Below the pieces are notes generated by a model. It was not told the DNA's origin, did no database searches, and was given only the letters and a program-made list of their open reading frames with translations. 64,000 bases of DNA from Roseovarius atlanticus. Lineage in GTDB: Bacteria > Pseudomonadota > Alphaproteobacteria > Rhodobacterales > Rhodobacteraceae. The position numbers were made by a program, and so were the translations under genes. Positions 35,549 through 43,758 of this stretch are shown here, piece after piece (within the stretch, counting starts at the first letter, position 1; each line of letters opens with the position of its first letter). Where the stretch lies: positions 1 through 64,000 of the forward strand of contig NZ_LAXJ01000018.1 in assembly GCF_001441615.1 (NCBI RefSeq), given 5' to 3'.

Positions 35549-37587
35549 TGACGCGCGACACCCATTCGGAACCCGCCGGAGCAGATGCCTCCCGGCGGGT
35601 TTTCTATTTCAACGCGGGCTTCCTGCGCCAGCGCCGCATCCGCCGCATTCTTGATCTTGCCGGCCTGCCCCTGCATCTTGGCAAGCCCGGCGCGGACGAT
35701 CTGATCGCAGTCTGGGGCCGATCACCCTACGCCGCGCGGGGCGAGGCGGTGGCGCAAAAGACCGGCGCAGGCATCGTGCGGGTCGAGGACGCCTTTCTGC
35801 GCTCGCTCAATCCCGGGCGCGCTGGCGAGCCGCCGCTGGGGCTGCTCATCGACCATACCGGCGTGCATTTCGACAGCAGCGCGCCCTCGGATCTCGAAAC
35901 GCTTCTCGCCACCCATCCGCTGGACGACACCGCCCTGATGGACCGCGCCCGCGGCTGCATCGCCCGCTTGGCCGAGGCGCACCTGACCAAATACACCGCC
36001 TTCGATCCCGCCGCCCCCTGCCCCGATCCGGGCTACGTGCTGGTGCTCGACCAGACCCGCGGCGACGCCTCGGTCACCCATGGCGGCGCCGACGCCAACA
36101 CCTTCCGCGAGATGCTCTATTACGCGCAGCAGGAAAACCCCGGCTGCCCGGTCCTGATCAAGACCCATCCCGAGACCGCACAGGGCCACCGCCAGGGCTA
36201 TTTCGGGCCCGACGACACCTCCGACCGCGTACGCCTGTTCTCCGACCCGGTCAGCCCCTGGACCCTCATGGAAGGCGCTGTCGCGGTCTACGCCGTCACC
36301 TCCCAGCTCGGGTTCGAAGCGATCTTCGCCGGGCACAAACCCCATGTCTTCGGCCAGCCCTTTTATGCCGGCTGGGGCCTGACCGAGGACCGCCACCCCG
36401 ATCCCATCTCGCGCCGGGGCCGCACGCTGTCGCGGGCCCAGCTCTTTGCCGCGGCGATGATCCTTTATCCCAAATGGTACGATCCGCACCGCGACCGGCT
36501 GTGCGAACTGGAAGACGCGATCTCGATCCTCGAGGCGCGCACCAACGCATGGCGCGCCGATCACCGGGGCTGGGTCGCCTCGGGGATGCGCCTTTGGAAA
36601 CGCCGACCGTTGGAGCAGGTCTTCGGCACACAGAAGCGCATGATTTTCAAGGACGATCCCACCCGCGCCGCGCAGGTCGCCACTGCCACCGGACGCACCC
36701 ATATGTGCTGGGCTGGCAAGGCGCCCGCCGACCTGACCATGGTCCGGGTCGAAGATGGCTTCCTGCGCTCGCGCGGGCTGGGCGCGGAGCTGGTACCGCC
36801 CCTGTCGCTTGTCTGCGACGATCTCGGGATCTACTACGACCCGGCCCGCGAAAGCAGGCTGGAACGCTGGATCATCCGGCGCGAAACCCTGCGCCCCGAC
36901 CAGGACCTGCGCGCCGAACGCCTGATCCGCCGCCTCGTATCGCTGGGCCTCAGCAAATACAATCTCGGTCTTTCGGTCCCCGACCTGCCCGCAGGCCCGC
37001 GCGTGCTGGTCCCCGGGCAGGTCGAGGATGACGCCTCGATCCGTACCGGCGCGGGCCGGATCTCGACCAACCTCGCCCTGCTGGAAGCCGCCCGCGCCGC
37101 CCACCCCGATGCCGCCCTACTCTACAAGCCGCATCCGGATGTCGAGGCGGGCCTGCGCGACGGCACGATCCAGCACGCCGACATCGACAGGCTCGACGCC
37201 ATCGCCCTGCCCCGCACCGACCCCGCTGCGCTGCTGTCGCAGGTACAGCGTGTGTTCACCATGACCTCGCTCTTGGGGTTCGAGGCGCTTCTGCGCGGCG
37301 TTCCCGTGACCACGACGGGCGCGCCGTTCTATGCCGGCTGGGGCCTGACCACCGACACCGGGGATGTTCCCGCCCGCCGCGCCGCGCGGCCCACCCTGAA
37401 CGGCCTGGTGCATGCCGCGCTTATCGACTATCCGCGCTACTTCGATCCCGTCACCGGCCAGCCCTGCCCGGTCGAGGTCTTGCTGGACCGTCTCGCCACC
37501 GGCGACATCCCCCATCCCGGCCCGGGCAACCGCCTTCTGGCCAAGCTTCAGGGCGTCTTTGCCTCGCGCGCCAGCCTCTGGCGGTGA
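35548..37587 (+). CDS. kpsC: Capsule Kdo-transferase KpsC (two tandem modules)
   Basis: This 679-residue protein is built from two related glycosyltransferase modules, as in KpsC/LipA. Each carries a VEDGFLRS-type motif (RVEDAFLRSLNPG near residue 75; RVEDGFLRSRGLG near 400). Each also has a KTHPE or KPHPD segment and a GQPFYAGWGL or GAPFYAGWGL segment, so the duplication is plain from sequence. In E. coli the two modules alternate beta-Kdo linkages in the lipid-linker of group 2 capsules. The start overlaps the lipoprotein stop. It ends the visible capsule unit. Confidence 0.93.
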   Translation: MTRDTHSEPAGADASRRVFYFNAGFLRQRRIRRILDLAGLPLHLGKPGADDLIAVWGRSPYAARGEAVAQKTGAGIVRVEDAFLRSLNPGRAGEPPLGLLIDHTGVHFDSSAPSDLETLLATHPLDDTALMDRARGCIARLAEAHLTKYTAFDPAAPCPDPGYVLVLDQTRGDASVTHGGADANTFREMLYYAQQENPGCPVLIKTHPETAQGHRQGYFGPDDTSDRVRLFSDPVSPWTLMEGAVAVYAVTSQLGFEAIFAGHKPHVFGQPFYAGWGLTEDRHPDPISRRGRTLSRAQLFAAAMILYPKWYDPHRDRLCELEDAISILEARTNAWRADHRGWVASGMRLWKRRPLEQVFGTQKRMIFKDDPTRAAQVATATGRTHMCWAGKAPADLTMVRVEDGFLRSRGLGAELVPPLSLVCDDLGIYYDPARESRLERWIIRRETLRPDQDLRAERLIRRLVSLGLSKYNLGLSVPDLPAGPRVLVPGQVEDDASIRTGAGRISTNLALLEAARAAHPDAALLYKPHPDVEAGLRDGTIQHADIDRLDAIALPRTDPAALLSQVQRVFTMTSLLGFEALLRGVPVTTTGAPFYAGWGLTTDTGDVPARRAARPTLNGLVHAALIDYPRYFDPVTGQPCPVEVLLDRLATGDIPHPGPGNRLLAKLQGVFASRASLWR

Positions 37588-37639
37588 CAATCCGGCCCGA
37601 GTGCTTATCTTGGAAGTAACGAACCGGATGGAGGATCAC

Positions 37640-38314
37640 ATGGACCGCAACAGCGATTTCACCCAGCGCGCCGTGGTGCACGCCGCCGACGAGGACTGGA
37701 TCGCCTCGCCCATGCCCGGCGTCGACCGCCGCATCCTCGACCGCATCGGCGACGAAGTGGCCCGCGCCACCTCGATCGTGCGCTACGCCCCCGACAGCGC
37801 GTTTTCATCCCACGTCCATACGGGCGGCGAGGAATTCCTGGTGCTCGAGGGCGTCTTCTCGGACGAGCATGGCGACTTCCCCGAAGGCAGTTATATCCGC
37901 AATCCGCCGGAATCCTCTCACACGCCGGGCTCCGAACCCGGCTGCACCATCCTCGTCAAGCTCTGGCAGTTCGACCTGGCCGACCGGACCCACGTGCGCA
38001 TCGACACGAACAAGATGCGCTTCCTGCCCGAGCGCGACTCGGTCGAGATCATGCCGCTCTTTTCCGATGGCCGCGAGGATGTCGCGCTGGAACGCTGGGC
38101 GCCGGATGCGACCGTCTCGCTCGAAGCCCCCGACGGCCTGGAACTGCTGGTGATCGACGGCGGCTTCACCGAAGGCAGCGAGACCTTCAAACGCCTCAGC
38201 TGGCTGCGCCTGCCGAAAGGCGCGTCATCAACCGCCCAGGTGGGAGCCGACGGCGCCCGTGTCTGGATCAAGCGCGACCACCTGCGCGAAACCCCGGTCG
38301 GCCCCAAGACGTAA
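37640..38314 (+). CDS. Cupin-domain protein, ChrR-like
   Basis: This 224-residue protein has two cupin-like barrels. The first contains SSHVHTGGEEFLVLEGVFSD and then SYIRNPPESSHTP, a metal-binding cupin pattern close to the C-terminal domain of anti-sigma factor ChrR. The zinc-binding N-terminal anti-sigma domain of ChrR is absent, and no ECF sigma gene is adjacent. Two ATGs, at 37628 and 37640, are possible; the second is preferred because GGAGG lies 5 bases ahead. The function may be as a dioxygenase-like or reactive-species sensor; the sequence does not decide. Confidence 0.83.
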   Translation: MDRNSDFTQRAVVHAADEDWIASPMPGVDRRILDRIGDEVARATSIVRYAPDSAFSSHVHTGGEEFLVLEGVFSDEHGDFPEGSYIRNPPESSHTPGSEPGCTILVKLWQFDLADRTHVRIDTNKMRFLPERDSVEIMPLFSDGREDVALERWAPDATVSLEAPDGLELLVIDGGFTEGSETFKRLSWLRLPKGASSTAQVGADGARVWIKRDHLRETPVGPKT

Positions 38315-38317
38315 CCC

Positions 38318-38341
38318 GTCCCGGACCTGATCCGGGACCTC
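38318..38341. repeat. Short palindromic repeat, family B, copy 5
   Basis: A 24-base element with arms GTCCCGG and CCGGGAC and the CTC tail. It lies 3 bases after the cupin gene stop, in the gap before the convergent aldehyde dehydrogenase stop. It can also serve as a bidirectional terminator. Confidence 0.7.
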
Positions 38342-38345
38342 TCGC

Positions 38346-40691
38346 TCACTCGCCGTAAGGCACCCAGACCGTCTTCACTTCCGTCGCCGCCTCAAGAAAG
38401 GCACGGCACCCGCCCGCGCCAAACCAGTCCAGCGCACGCCCGTTGTTCACCCATGTCCGCTTGAGGTTGGCCGCACTCTCCCGCTCGATCACCTCCGACA
38501 AGTCGGCCGAGGCAAAGCTCCAGACCGCCTCGACATCCGCGTGCCCGGCCAGGTGCGGCGCCAGCTCCGCGACCGGCCCCACCAGCAGGTTTGCCACGCC
38601 CGCCGGGACGTCCGAGGTCTCCAGCACCTGCACCAGCTCCATCGCCGCCAGCGGAAACGGCTCCGACGCCACCAGCACGGCGCGATTGCCCATCGCCATC
38701 GCCGCCCCAAGCACCGACACCAGCCCCAGCAGGGGCGCCTCGTCAGGGCAGAACGCGCCGATCACGCCGACCGGTTCGCGCAGCGCCAGCGCCATGCCGC
38801 GGATCGGCACCGCAGCAGCCTCGCCCGCAAACTTGTCCGCCCAGGCCGCCCATGTGAACAGACGATCGACACTGGCCTCCACCTCGTCCGCCCCCTTGCG
38901 CCCGCCGTTCATGGCGTTCAGCACGCCGGCAAAATCATCCGCTCGCGCCGACAGGTTCTCGGCCATGTAATACAGGATCTGCGCCCGCCCGTGTCCATTG
39001 GTCCGACCCCAGGTGGCCGCCCCGCGCGCGGCCTCCACCGCGTTGCGGATATCCTTGCGGTTGGCCACGGGCACCTGCCCCAGCGCCTTGCCGGATTTAC
39101 CATAGACCACGCGCGAATAGCCGCCGTCGGGCCGCGCCTGCTTGTCCCCGATATAGAGCTTCGGAGTCCGGTCCATTCCTTCGACCACACCGTTTGTGCC
39201 TCCCGTGAACCCCGCGATCGGGCGCAGTGCCTTTTGCGCCCCCGCCGGCTTCAGGTAGGCGTCCAGCCCCGCCCAGCCGCCTTCGCGCCCGAACCCGCTT
39301 TCGCGCACCCCGCCAAAAGGCGCGGCGGCGTCGAACATGTTGGTCCCGTTCACCCAGACCACGCCCGCCGCCAGCTTCGGCGCCACGTCCAGCGCCAGGT
39401 TGAGGCTCTCCGACCAGACCGACGCCGCCAGCCCGTAGCGCGTGTTGTTGGCCAGCGCGATCGCTTCGGCAGGTGTCCGGAACGTGGTCGCCACCAGCAC
39501 GGGACCGAAAATCTCTTGCTGCATCAGCGCGTCCGACGGCGCCAGCCCGATGATCAGCGTCGGCGGATAAAACGCGCCCGTCTCCGGAATCTCGACCGCC
39601 GCGGAAAAGCATTCGCCCGCGACACTGCCCTCGACCAGCCGCCGCACTCGCTCCACCTGCGCAGGGTCGGCCATCGCGCCGATGTCGATGCATTTGTCCA
39701 GCGGGTTGCCGATCCGCAGCTTGCCCATCCTCTCGCGCAGCCGCGCCTGGAAATCGTCGGCAATCCCCTCCTGCAGCAGCAGGCGCGAGCCCGCGCAACA
39801 GACCTGCCCGCCATTCAGCCAGATCGCGTCGACCAGCCCCTCGATCGCGCTGTCGATATCCGCATCCTCGAACACGATATAGGCGCTCTTGCCGCCCAGC
39901 TCCAACGTCAGCGCCTTGCCCTGCCCCGCCGTCTGCTGCCGGATGCGCCGCCCAACCTCGGTCGAGCCGGTAAAGGCCACCTTGTCCACACCCTCATGCG
40001 CGACGACCCGCTCGCCCACCTCGCCGTCGCCGGTCACGATGTTGACCACGCCCTTGGGCAGCCCGGCCTGACGGCAAATATCGGCGAAAAGCAGGGCCGT
40101 CAGCGACGTCCATTCCGCGGGTTTCAGGACCACCGTGTTGCCTGCCGCCAGCGCCGGCGCCACCTTCCACGCCAGCATCAACAGCGGAAAGTTCCACGGG
40201 ATCACTTGCCCGCAGACGCCCTGCGCGCGCCGGTCCGGCCGCTCGACCTCCAGCAACTGCGCCAGCCCGGCGTGGTGATAGAAATGCCGGTGCACCAGGG
40301 GAATGTCGATGTCGCGGCTCTCCCGGATCGGCTTGCCGTTGTCCAGCGTCTCCAGCACTGCGAAAAGCCGCGCGTTCTTCTGCACCAGCCGCGCCAGCGC
40401 GTATAGATACCGCGCCCGGCCCGGCCCGCCCAGGCGCTCCCACTTCGGCTGGGCCTTCCGCGCCGCCGCCACGGCGGCATCCACGTCCTCCGCACTGGCC
40501 TGGCTCAGCAGCGCCAGCACCTCGCCCGTGGCCGGGTTCTTCGCCTCGAACCCCTCGCCCGGCGCGGTGAACGCCCCGTTGATGAACTGCCCGAACCGGT
40601 CGCCCTGATCCACCAGCCAAGCATAGGCGTCGGCGGCGCTTTCCGGCGCGGGGCCATACTCCATGCTCTCGAAGATCTCCTTTACGGTCAT
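38346..40691 (-). CDS. Two-module aldehyde dehydrogenase, ALDH16 type
   Basis: This 781-residue protein is a fusion of two aldehyde dehydrogenase modules. The first (about 30-500) is complete: VIPWNFPLLMLAWKVAPALA, FTGSTEVGRR, E264 in ELGGKSAY and catalytic C298 in GQVCCAGSR. The second (about 515-781) is shorter and lacks a recognisable catalytic Cys/Glu pair. This architecture is that of ALDH16; bacterial members retain the catalytic cysteine, unlike human ALDH16A1. It lies 36 bases downstream of deoC on the same strand. It could therefore oxidise acetaldehyde or another aldehyde released by deoxyribose-phosphate aldolase; this is inference. Confidence 0.92.
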   Translation of the reverse strand: MTVKEIFESMEYGPAPESAADAYAWLVDQGDRFGQFINGAFTAPGEGFEAKNPATGEVLALLSQASAEDVDAAVAAARKAQPKWERLGGPGRARYLYALARLVQKNARLFAVLETLDNGKPIRESRDIDIPLVHRHFYHHAGLAQLLEVERPDRRAQGVCGQVIPWNFPLLMLAWKVAPALAAGNTVVLKPAEWTSLTALLFADICRQAGLPKGVVNIVTGDGEVGERVVAHEGVDKVAFTGSTEVGRRIRQQTAGQGKALTLELGGKSAYIVFEDADIDSAIEGLVDAIWLNGGQVCCAGSRLLLQEGIADDFQARLRERMGKLRIGNPLDKCIDIGAMADPAQVERVRRLVEGSVAGECFSAAVEIPETGAFYPPTLIIGLAPSDALMQQEIFGPVLVATTFRTPAEAIALANNTRYGLAASVWSESLNLALDVAPKLAAGVVWVNGTNMFDAAAPFGGVRESGFGREGGWAGLDAYLKPAGAQKALRPIAGFTGGTNGVVEGMDRTPKLYIGDKQARPDGGYSRVVYGKSGKALGQVPVANRKDIRNAVEAARGAATWGRTNGHGRAQILYYMAENLSARADDFAGVLNAMNGGRKGADEVEASVDRLFTWAAWADKFAGEAAAVPIRGMALALREPVGVIGAFCPDEAPLLGLVSVLGAAMAMGNRAVLVASEPFPLAAMELVQVLETSDVPAGVANLLVGPVAELAPHLAGHADVEAVWSFASADLSEVIERESAANLKRTWVNNGRALDWFGAGGCRAFLEAATEVKTVWVPYGE

Positions 40692-40727
40692 GGCTTCATC
40701 GTTCCCGAAATACTCAAATCCATCCGC

Positions 40728-41717
40728 TTACCCCAGCCCATGCCGCCACCCGGCGGAATACCGGCCTGTCGCATGATGTTCCAACTGCCGCTCGATATCC
40801 GCCAGCAGGCTCGACGCGCCAAAGCGGAACAGATCGGGCCGCAGCCACCGATCGCCCAGCTCTTCCTTGATCATCGACAGGTAAACCAGCGCGTCCTTCG
40901 CCTTCGAGATGCCGCCTGCGGGTTTGTAGCCCACCCGGTATCCCGTCGCCGCGTGATAGGCCCGGATCGCCCGCAGCATCACCAGCGTCACCGGCAGTGT
41001 CGCGTTCACGCTTTCCTTGCCCGTCGAGGTCTTTATGAAATCCGCGCCCGCCATCATGCAGACAAGGCTTGCCCGCGCCACGTTGCGCAGGCTGCCCAAT
41101 TCGCCCGTAGCCAGGATCGCCTTTACATGCGCCGCGCCGCAGGCTGCGCGAAAGGCCCGCATCTCGTCGTAAAGCGCCTGCCAGTCGCCGGTCAGCACAT
41201 GTCGGCGCGAGATCACGATGTCGATCTCGTCGGCACCTTGGGCCACGCTCGCCTCGATCTCCGCCAGCCGCAGGTGGAACGGCGACAGCCCTGCCGGGAA
41301 CCCGGTCGAAACCGCGGCCACCGGAATGCCGCTGCCCTCCAATGCCCGCCGCGCCGGCGCGACCATGTCGTGATAAACGCAGACCGCGCCCACGGTCAGC
41401 CCTTCCATCTCCAACGCCTCCAGCAGGTCCGCGCGCACCGGCTGGCGCGCCTTGGCACACAGCCGCGCGACCCGTCCCGCGGTGTCGTCCCCCGACAGCG
41501 TCGTCAGGTCGATACAGCTGATGGCTCGGCACAACCACGCCGCCTGGAACTCTTTCTTGACCGTCCGACGCCCCGGCAACGTGCCCGCCCGCCGCTCGAC
41601 CGCCGAGGTATTCACCGCGACCCCGGCCACCTGGTCGAGGTCCAGCGGCACTCCCGCGTTGCGCGGCTCCAGCGTCTGCGGCAGGTGCGTCTGCGCGGTC
41701 TCTGTCCGGATCGTCAT
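40728..41717 (-). CDS. deoC: Deoxyribose-phosphate aldolase
   Basis: This 329-residue class I aldolase cleaves 2-deoxyribose-5-phosphate to acetaldehyde and glyceraldehyde-3-phosphate. The Schiff-base lysine is in ADFIKTSTGKESVNATLP, the second catalytic lysine is in GYKPAGGISKAKDAL, and the acidic residue is in GADEIDIVISRRHVL. It is of the longer DeoC type (about 330 rather than 220-260 residues), with an N-terminal extension before CIDLTTLSGDD. ATG 41717 is preferred over GTG 41723. It is followed closely by the ALDH16 gene, probably one operon for deoxynucleoside use. Confidence 0.93.
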   Translation of the reverse strand: MTIRTETAQTHLPQTLEPRNAGVPLDLDQVAGVAVNTSAVERRAGTLPGRRTVKKEFQAAWLCRAISCIDLTTLSGDDTAGRVARLCAKARQPVRADLLEALEMEGLTVGAVCVYHDMVAPARRALEGSGIPVAAVSTGFPAGLSPFHLRLAEIEASVAQGADEIDIVISRRHVLTGDWQALYDEMRAFRAACGAAHVKAILATGELGSLRNVARASLVCMMAGADFIKTSTGKESVNATLPVTLVMLRAIRAYHAATGYRVGYKPAGGISKAKDALVYLSMIKEELGDRWLRPDLFRFGASSLLADIERQLEHHATGRYSAGWRHGLG

Positions 41718-41899
41718 GGCCACCGTTCAAGCATGGAAAATCACCCGCGAAGCGTCTCATGCACGCCGCCCTTTGGCAAGCCGCAGCCGGGCGCAGGTGC
41801 GCCTGCACGAAAGCTGCACAACCGCGCTGCCGATCCGTGCACATCCTCGCCCTAGCCTGGCCGCATCCCGAGGATAATCCGCAGCAAGAGGAGCCCCAG

Positions 41900-42112
41900 A
41901 TGCGACACGCCTTCCCTATCGAGCCCCGCACCCATACTGCCCGGCCCCAGCGCCGCCGCGCCCTGCTTCTGGCACTTGGCCTCGCCATCCTGTCGGGCCT
42001 TGCGCTGTCGGGCACCACCCACGCCACGCCGCCGGAACGTCAGGGCTTTTCCAAACCGGACCAATCGCCTAGCTTCATGCCCGAAACGGTACACCTGCGG
42101 ACGGAAAGATGA
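41900..42112 (+). CDS. Small exported or membrane peptide coupled to a two-component system
   Basis: This 70-residue protein has a basic N-terminus (RTHTARPQRRRA), one hydrophobic segment (LLLALGLAILSGLALSGTTH) and a short hydrophilic tail of about 30 residues. It reads as a signal peptide or single-pass anchor. AAGAGGAGC lies ahead of the ATG, and its stop overlaps the response-regulator start as ATGA, so it is very probably translated. No family is recognised. It could be a periplasmic accessory or signal for the neighbouring sensor kinase; this is inference from position. Confidence 0.68.
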   Translation: MRHAFPIEPRTHTARPQRRRALLLALGLAILSGLALSGTTHATPPERQGFSKPDQSPSFMPETVHLRTER

Positions 42113-42801
42113 GCCATATCCTGATCGTCGACGACGACCCCCAGATCCGCGACGTGCTGCGCATCGCCCTGAAGAAAGCGGGTCACGACGTGGCCGAGGC
42201 CGGTGACGGCGCCGAAGGCCTGGCCAAGGCGCGCAGCGGCAAGGCTGACCTGATCGTGCTGGATATCGGCCTGCCCGAGATGGACGGGCTGGAACTGTGC
42301 CGCCGCCTGCGCGCCGAGCATGACACGCCCGTGCTGTTCCTGACCGCCCGCGACGAGGAAATCGACCGTGTGCTGGGTTTTGAGCTAGGCGGCGACGACT
42401 ACGTGACCAAGCCCTTTTCGCCGCGCGAACTTGTGGCCCGCATCCGCGCCATCCTCAAGCGCACCGAGCAAGGCCCGGTCACCGGCGTGCCCCAGCCGCT
42501 CAGCCACGGTGCCCTGCGCCTCGACCCCGAGCGACACCTGTGCAGTTTCGGCACGCAAACCATCGCGCTCACCGCCCGCGAAATGTCGCTGCTGGAACAC
42601 CTGATGACCCGCCCCGACCACGTGGCCACCAAGGCCCAACTGACCGATGCAGTCTACGGGCCCAGCATCCACGTGTCGGACCGCACCCTCGACAGCCATC
42701 TGCGCAACCTGCGCGCGAAGCTGGCCGAGGCGGGATGCGACAACGCCATCGAGACCGTGCATGGGGTGGGCATCCGGATGGGCACATGCCAGGCGGCGTA
42801 A
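42109..42801 (+). CDS. OmpR-family response regulator
   Basis: This 230-residue protein has an N-terminal receiver (acid pocket VDDD at 7-10, phospho-acceptor D52 in LIVLDIGLPEMDG, K101 in YVTKPFSP). A C-terminal winged-helix DNA-binding domain (ALTAREMSLLEHLMTRPDHV; DRTLDSHLRNLRAKLAEAG) follows. It resembles CreB-type regulators. It overlaps the upstream small peptide and the downstream kinase gene, so the three form one unit. The target genes are unknown. Confidence 0.93.
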   Translation: MSHILIVDDDPQIRDVLRIALKKAGHDVAEAGDGAEGLAKARSGKADLIVLDIGLPEMDGLELCRRLRAEHDTPVLFLTARDEEIDRVLGFELGGDDYVTKPFSPRELVARIRAILKRTEQGPVTGVPQPLSHGALRLDPERHLCSFGTQTIALTAREMSLLEHLMTRPDHVATKAQLTDAVYGPSIHVSDRTLDSHLRNLRAKLAEAGCDNAIETVHGVGIRMGTCQAA

Positions 42802-43748
42802 AGCAGCGCATCCGCCGCAAATGGCGCCCACCGCTGGCGCTGGTGATCGGCGGCACGCTTTCGGCGGTGCTGGTGCTTCCGGTTATCGCCATCGGCTATT
42901 TCAAGGTCGCCGGCTTCATCCTCGGCTGGGGCGAGACCACGCTGCTGATCGGCACTCTGGCCGTGGTGACGACCCTGCTGCTGGCGTTCCTGCTCTGGCG
43001 GCTGGTCCTGCGGCCGGTTTACGCGCTGACTGCCCACGCCAAGGCGGTGAAGGACGGGCGCGACGACGCGCCTCTGCCCCGGCATTTCGGCACGCCGGAA
43101 CTGACCGCCTTGGGCCAGGCGGTGCTGGACATGGGCAGCACGCTTCAGGACCGTGAGGCCGGACTGCGCGCCTATACCAACCACGTCACCCACGAACTGA
43201 AGTCGCCGCTCACCAGCCTGATCGGCGCCGCCGAACTGCTCGAAGACGACATGGCGACGGAAGATCGTGCCAAGCTGACCGAGACGATCCGCACCTCGGC
43301 CCAAAAGATGCAGGTGCTTCTGGATGCGCTCCGCCGGCTTGCCACCGCGCGCGATCCTCTGGGGCGCGGCCCGACGCAGCTGTCCGAGGCGCTGAAGAAG
43401 GTGGATGCGGGCTTGGCGCTGAAGGTGCATCAGAACCGCGCCGTACCGCTCGACCCCGATGCCCTGCACGCCATCCTGACCCATCTTGCGCAAAACGCCG
43501 CCGCGCATGGCGCCCGGCAGCTGACCATCACGGGCACCGAGGCCGGCTTTACCGTCCAGGATGACGGCCCGGGCATCTCCCAGGGCAACCGCGCCCGGAT
43601 ATTCGAGCCGTTCTTTACCACCCGACGCGCCACGGGCGGCACGGGTATGGGGCTGGCGATCGTGCGCACCATGCTGGGCGCCGCCGGCGGCGACATCGCG
43701 CTCCTGCCGTCCGACCGGGGCGCGCTTTTCGACATCACTTTCGATTGA
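42786..43748 (+). CDS. Two-component sensor histidine kinase
   Basis: This 320-residue membrane kinase has two transmembrane helices (ALVIGGTLSAVLVLPVIAIG; TLLIGTLAVVTTLLLAFLLW) with almost no periplasmic loop, then a HAMP-like linker and HisKA with H136 in THELKSPLTSL. The ATPase domain has N-box AQNAAAHGA, DDGPGI, FEPFFTT and GTGMGLAIVRT. The ATG at 42786 gives a 16-base overlap with the regulator gene. The very short loop suggests sensing within the membrane or through a partner such as the small exported peptide. Confidence 0.9.
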   Translation: MPGGVKQRIRRKWRPPLALVIGGTLSAVLVLPVIAIGYFKVAGFILGWGETTLLIGTLAVVTTLLLAFLLWRLVLRPVYALTAHAKAVKDGRDDAPLPRHFGTPELTALGQAVLDMGSTLQDREAGLRAYTNHVTHELKSPLTSLIGAAELLEDDMATEDRAKLTETIRTSAQKMQVLLDALRRLATARDPLGRGPTQLSEALKKVDAGLALKVHQNRAVPLDPDALHAILTHLAQNAAAHGARQLTITGTEAGFTVQDDGPGISQGNRARIFEPFFTTRRATGGTGMGLAIVRTMLGAAGGDIALLPSDRGALFDITFD

Positions 43749-43758
43749 CGACGCGCCC

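Noticed and set aside
38541..40406. 621-codon plus-strand frame opposite ALDH16
   Set aside because: Arg/His/Gln-rich shadow of the aldehyde dehydrogenase codons; no start signal.
41452..41877. Plus-strand frame opposite deoC and its upstream region
   Set aside because: Shadow frame with no family match. deoC start is well placed on the minus strand.
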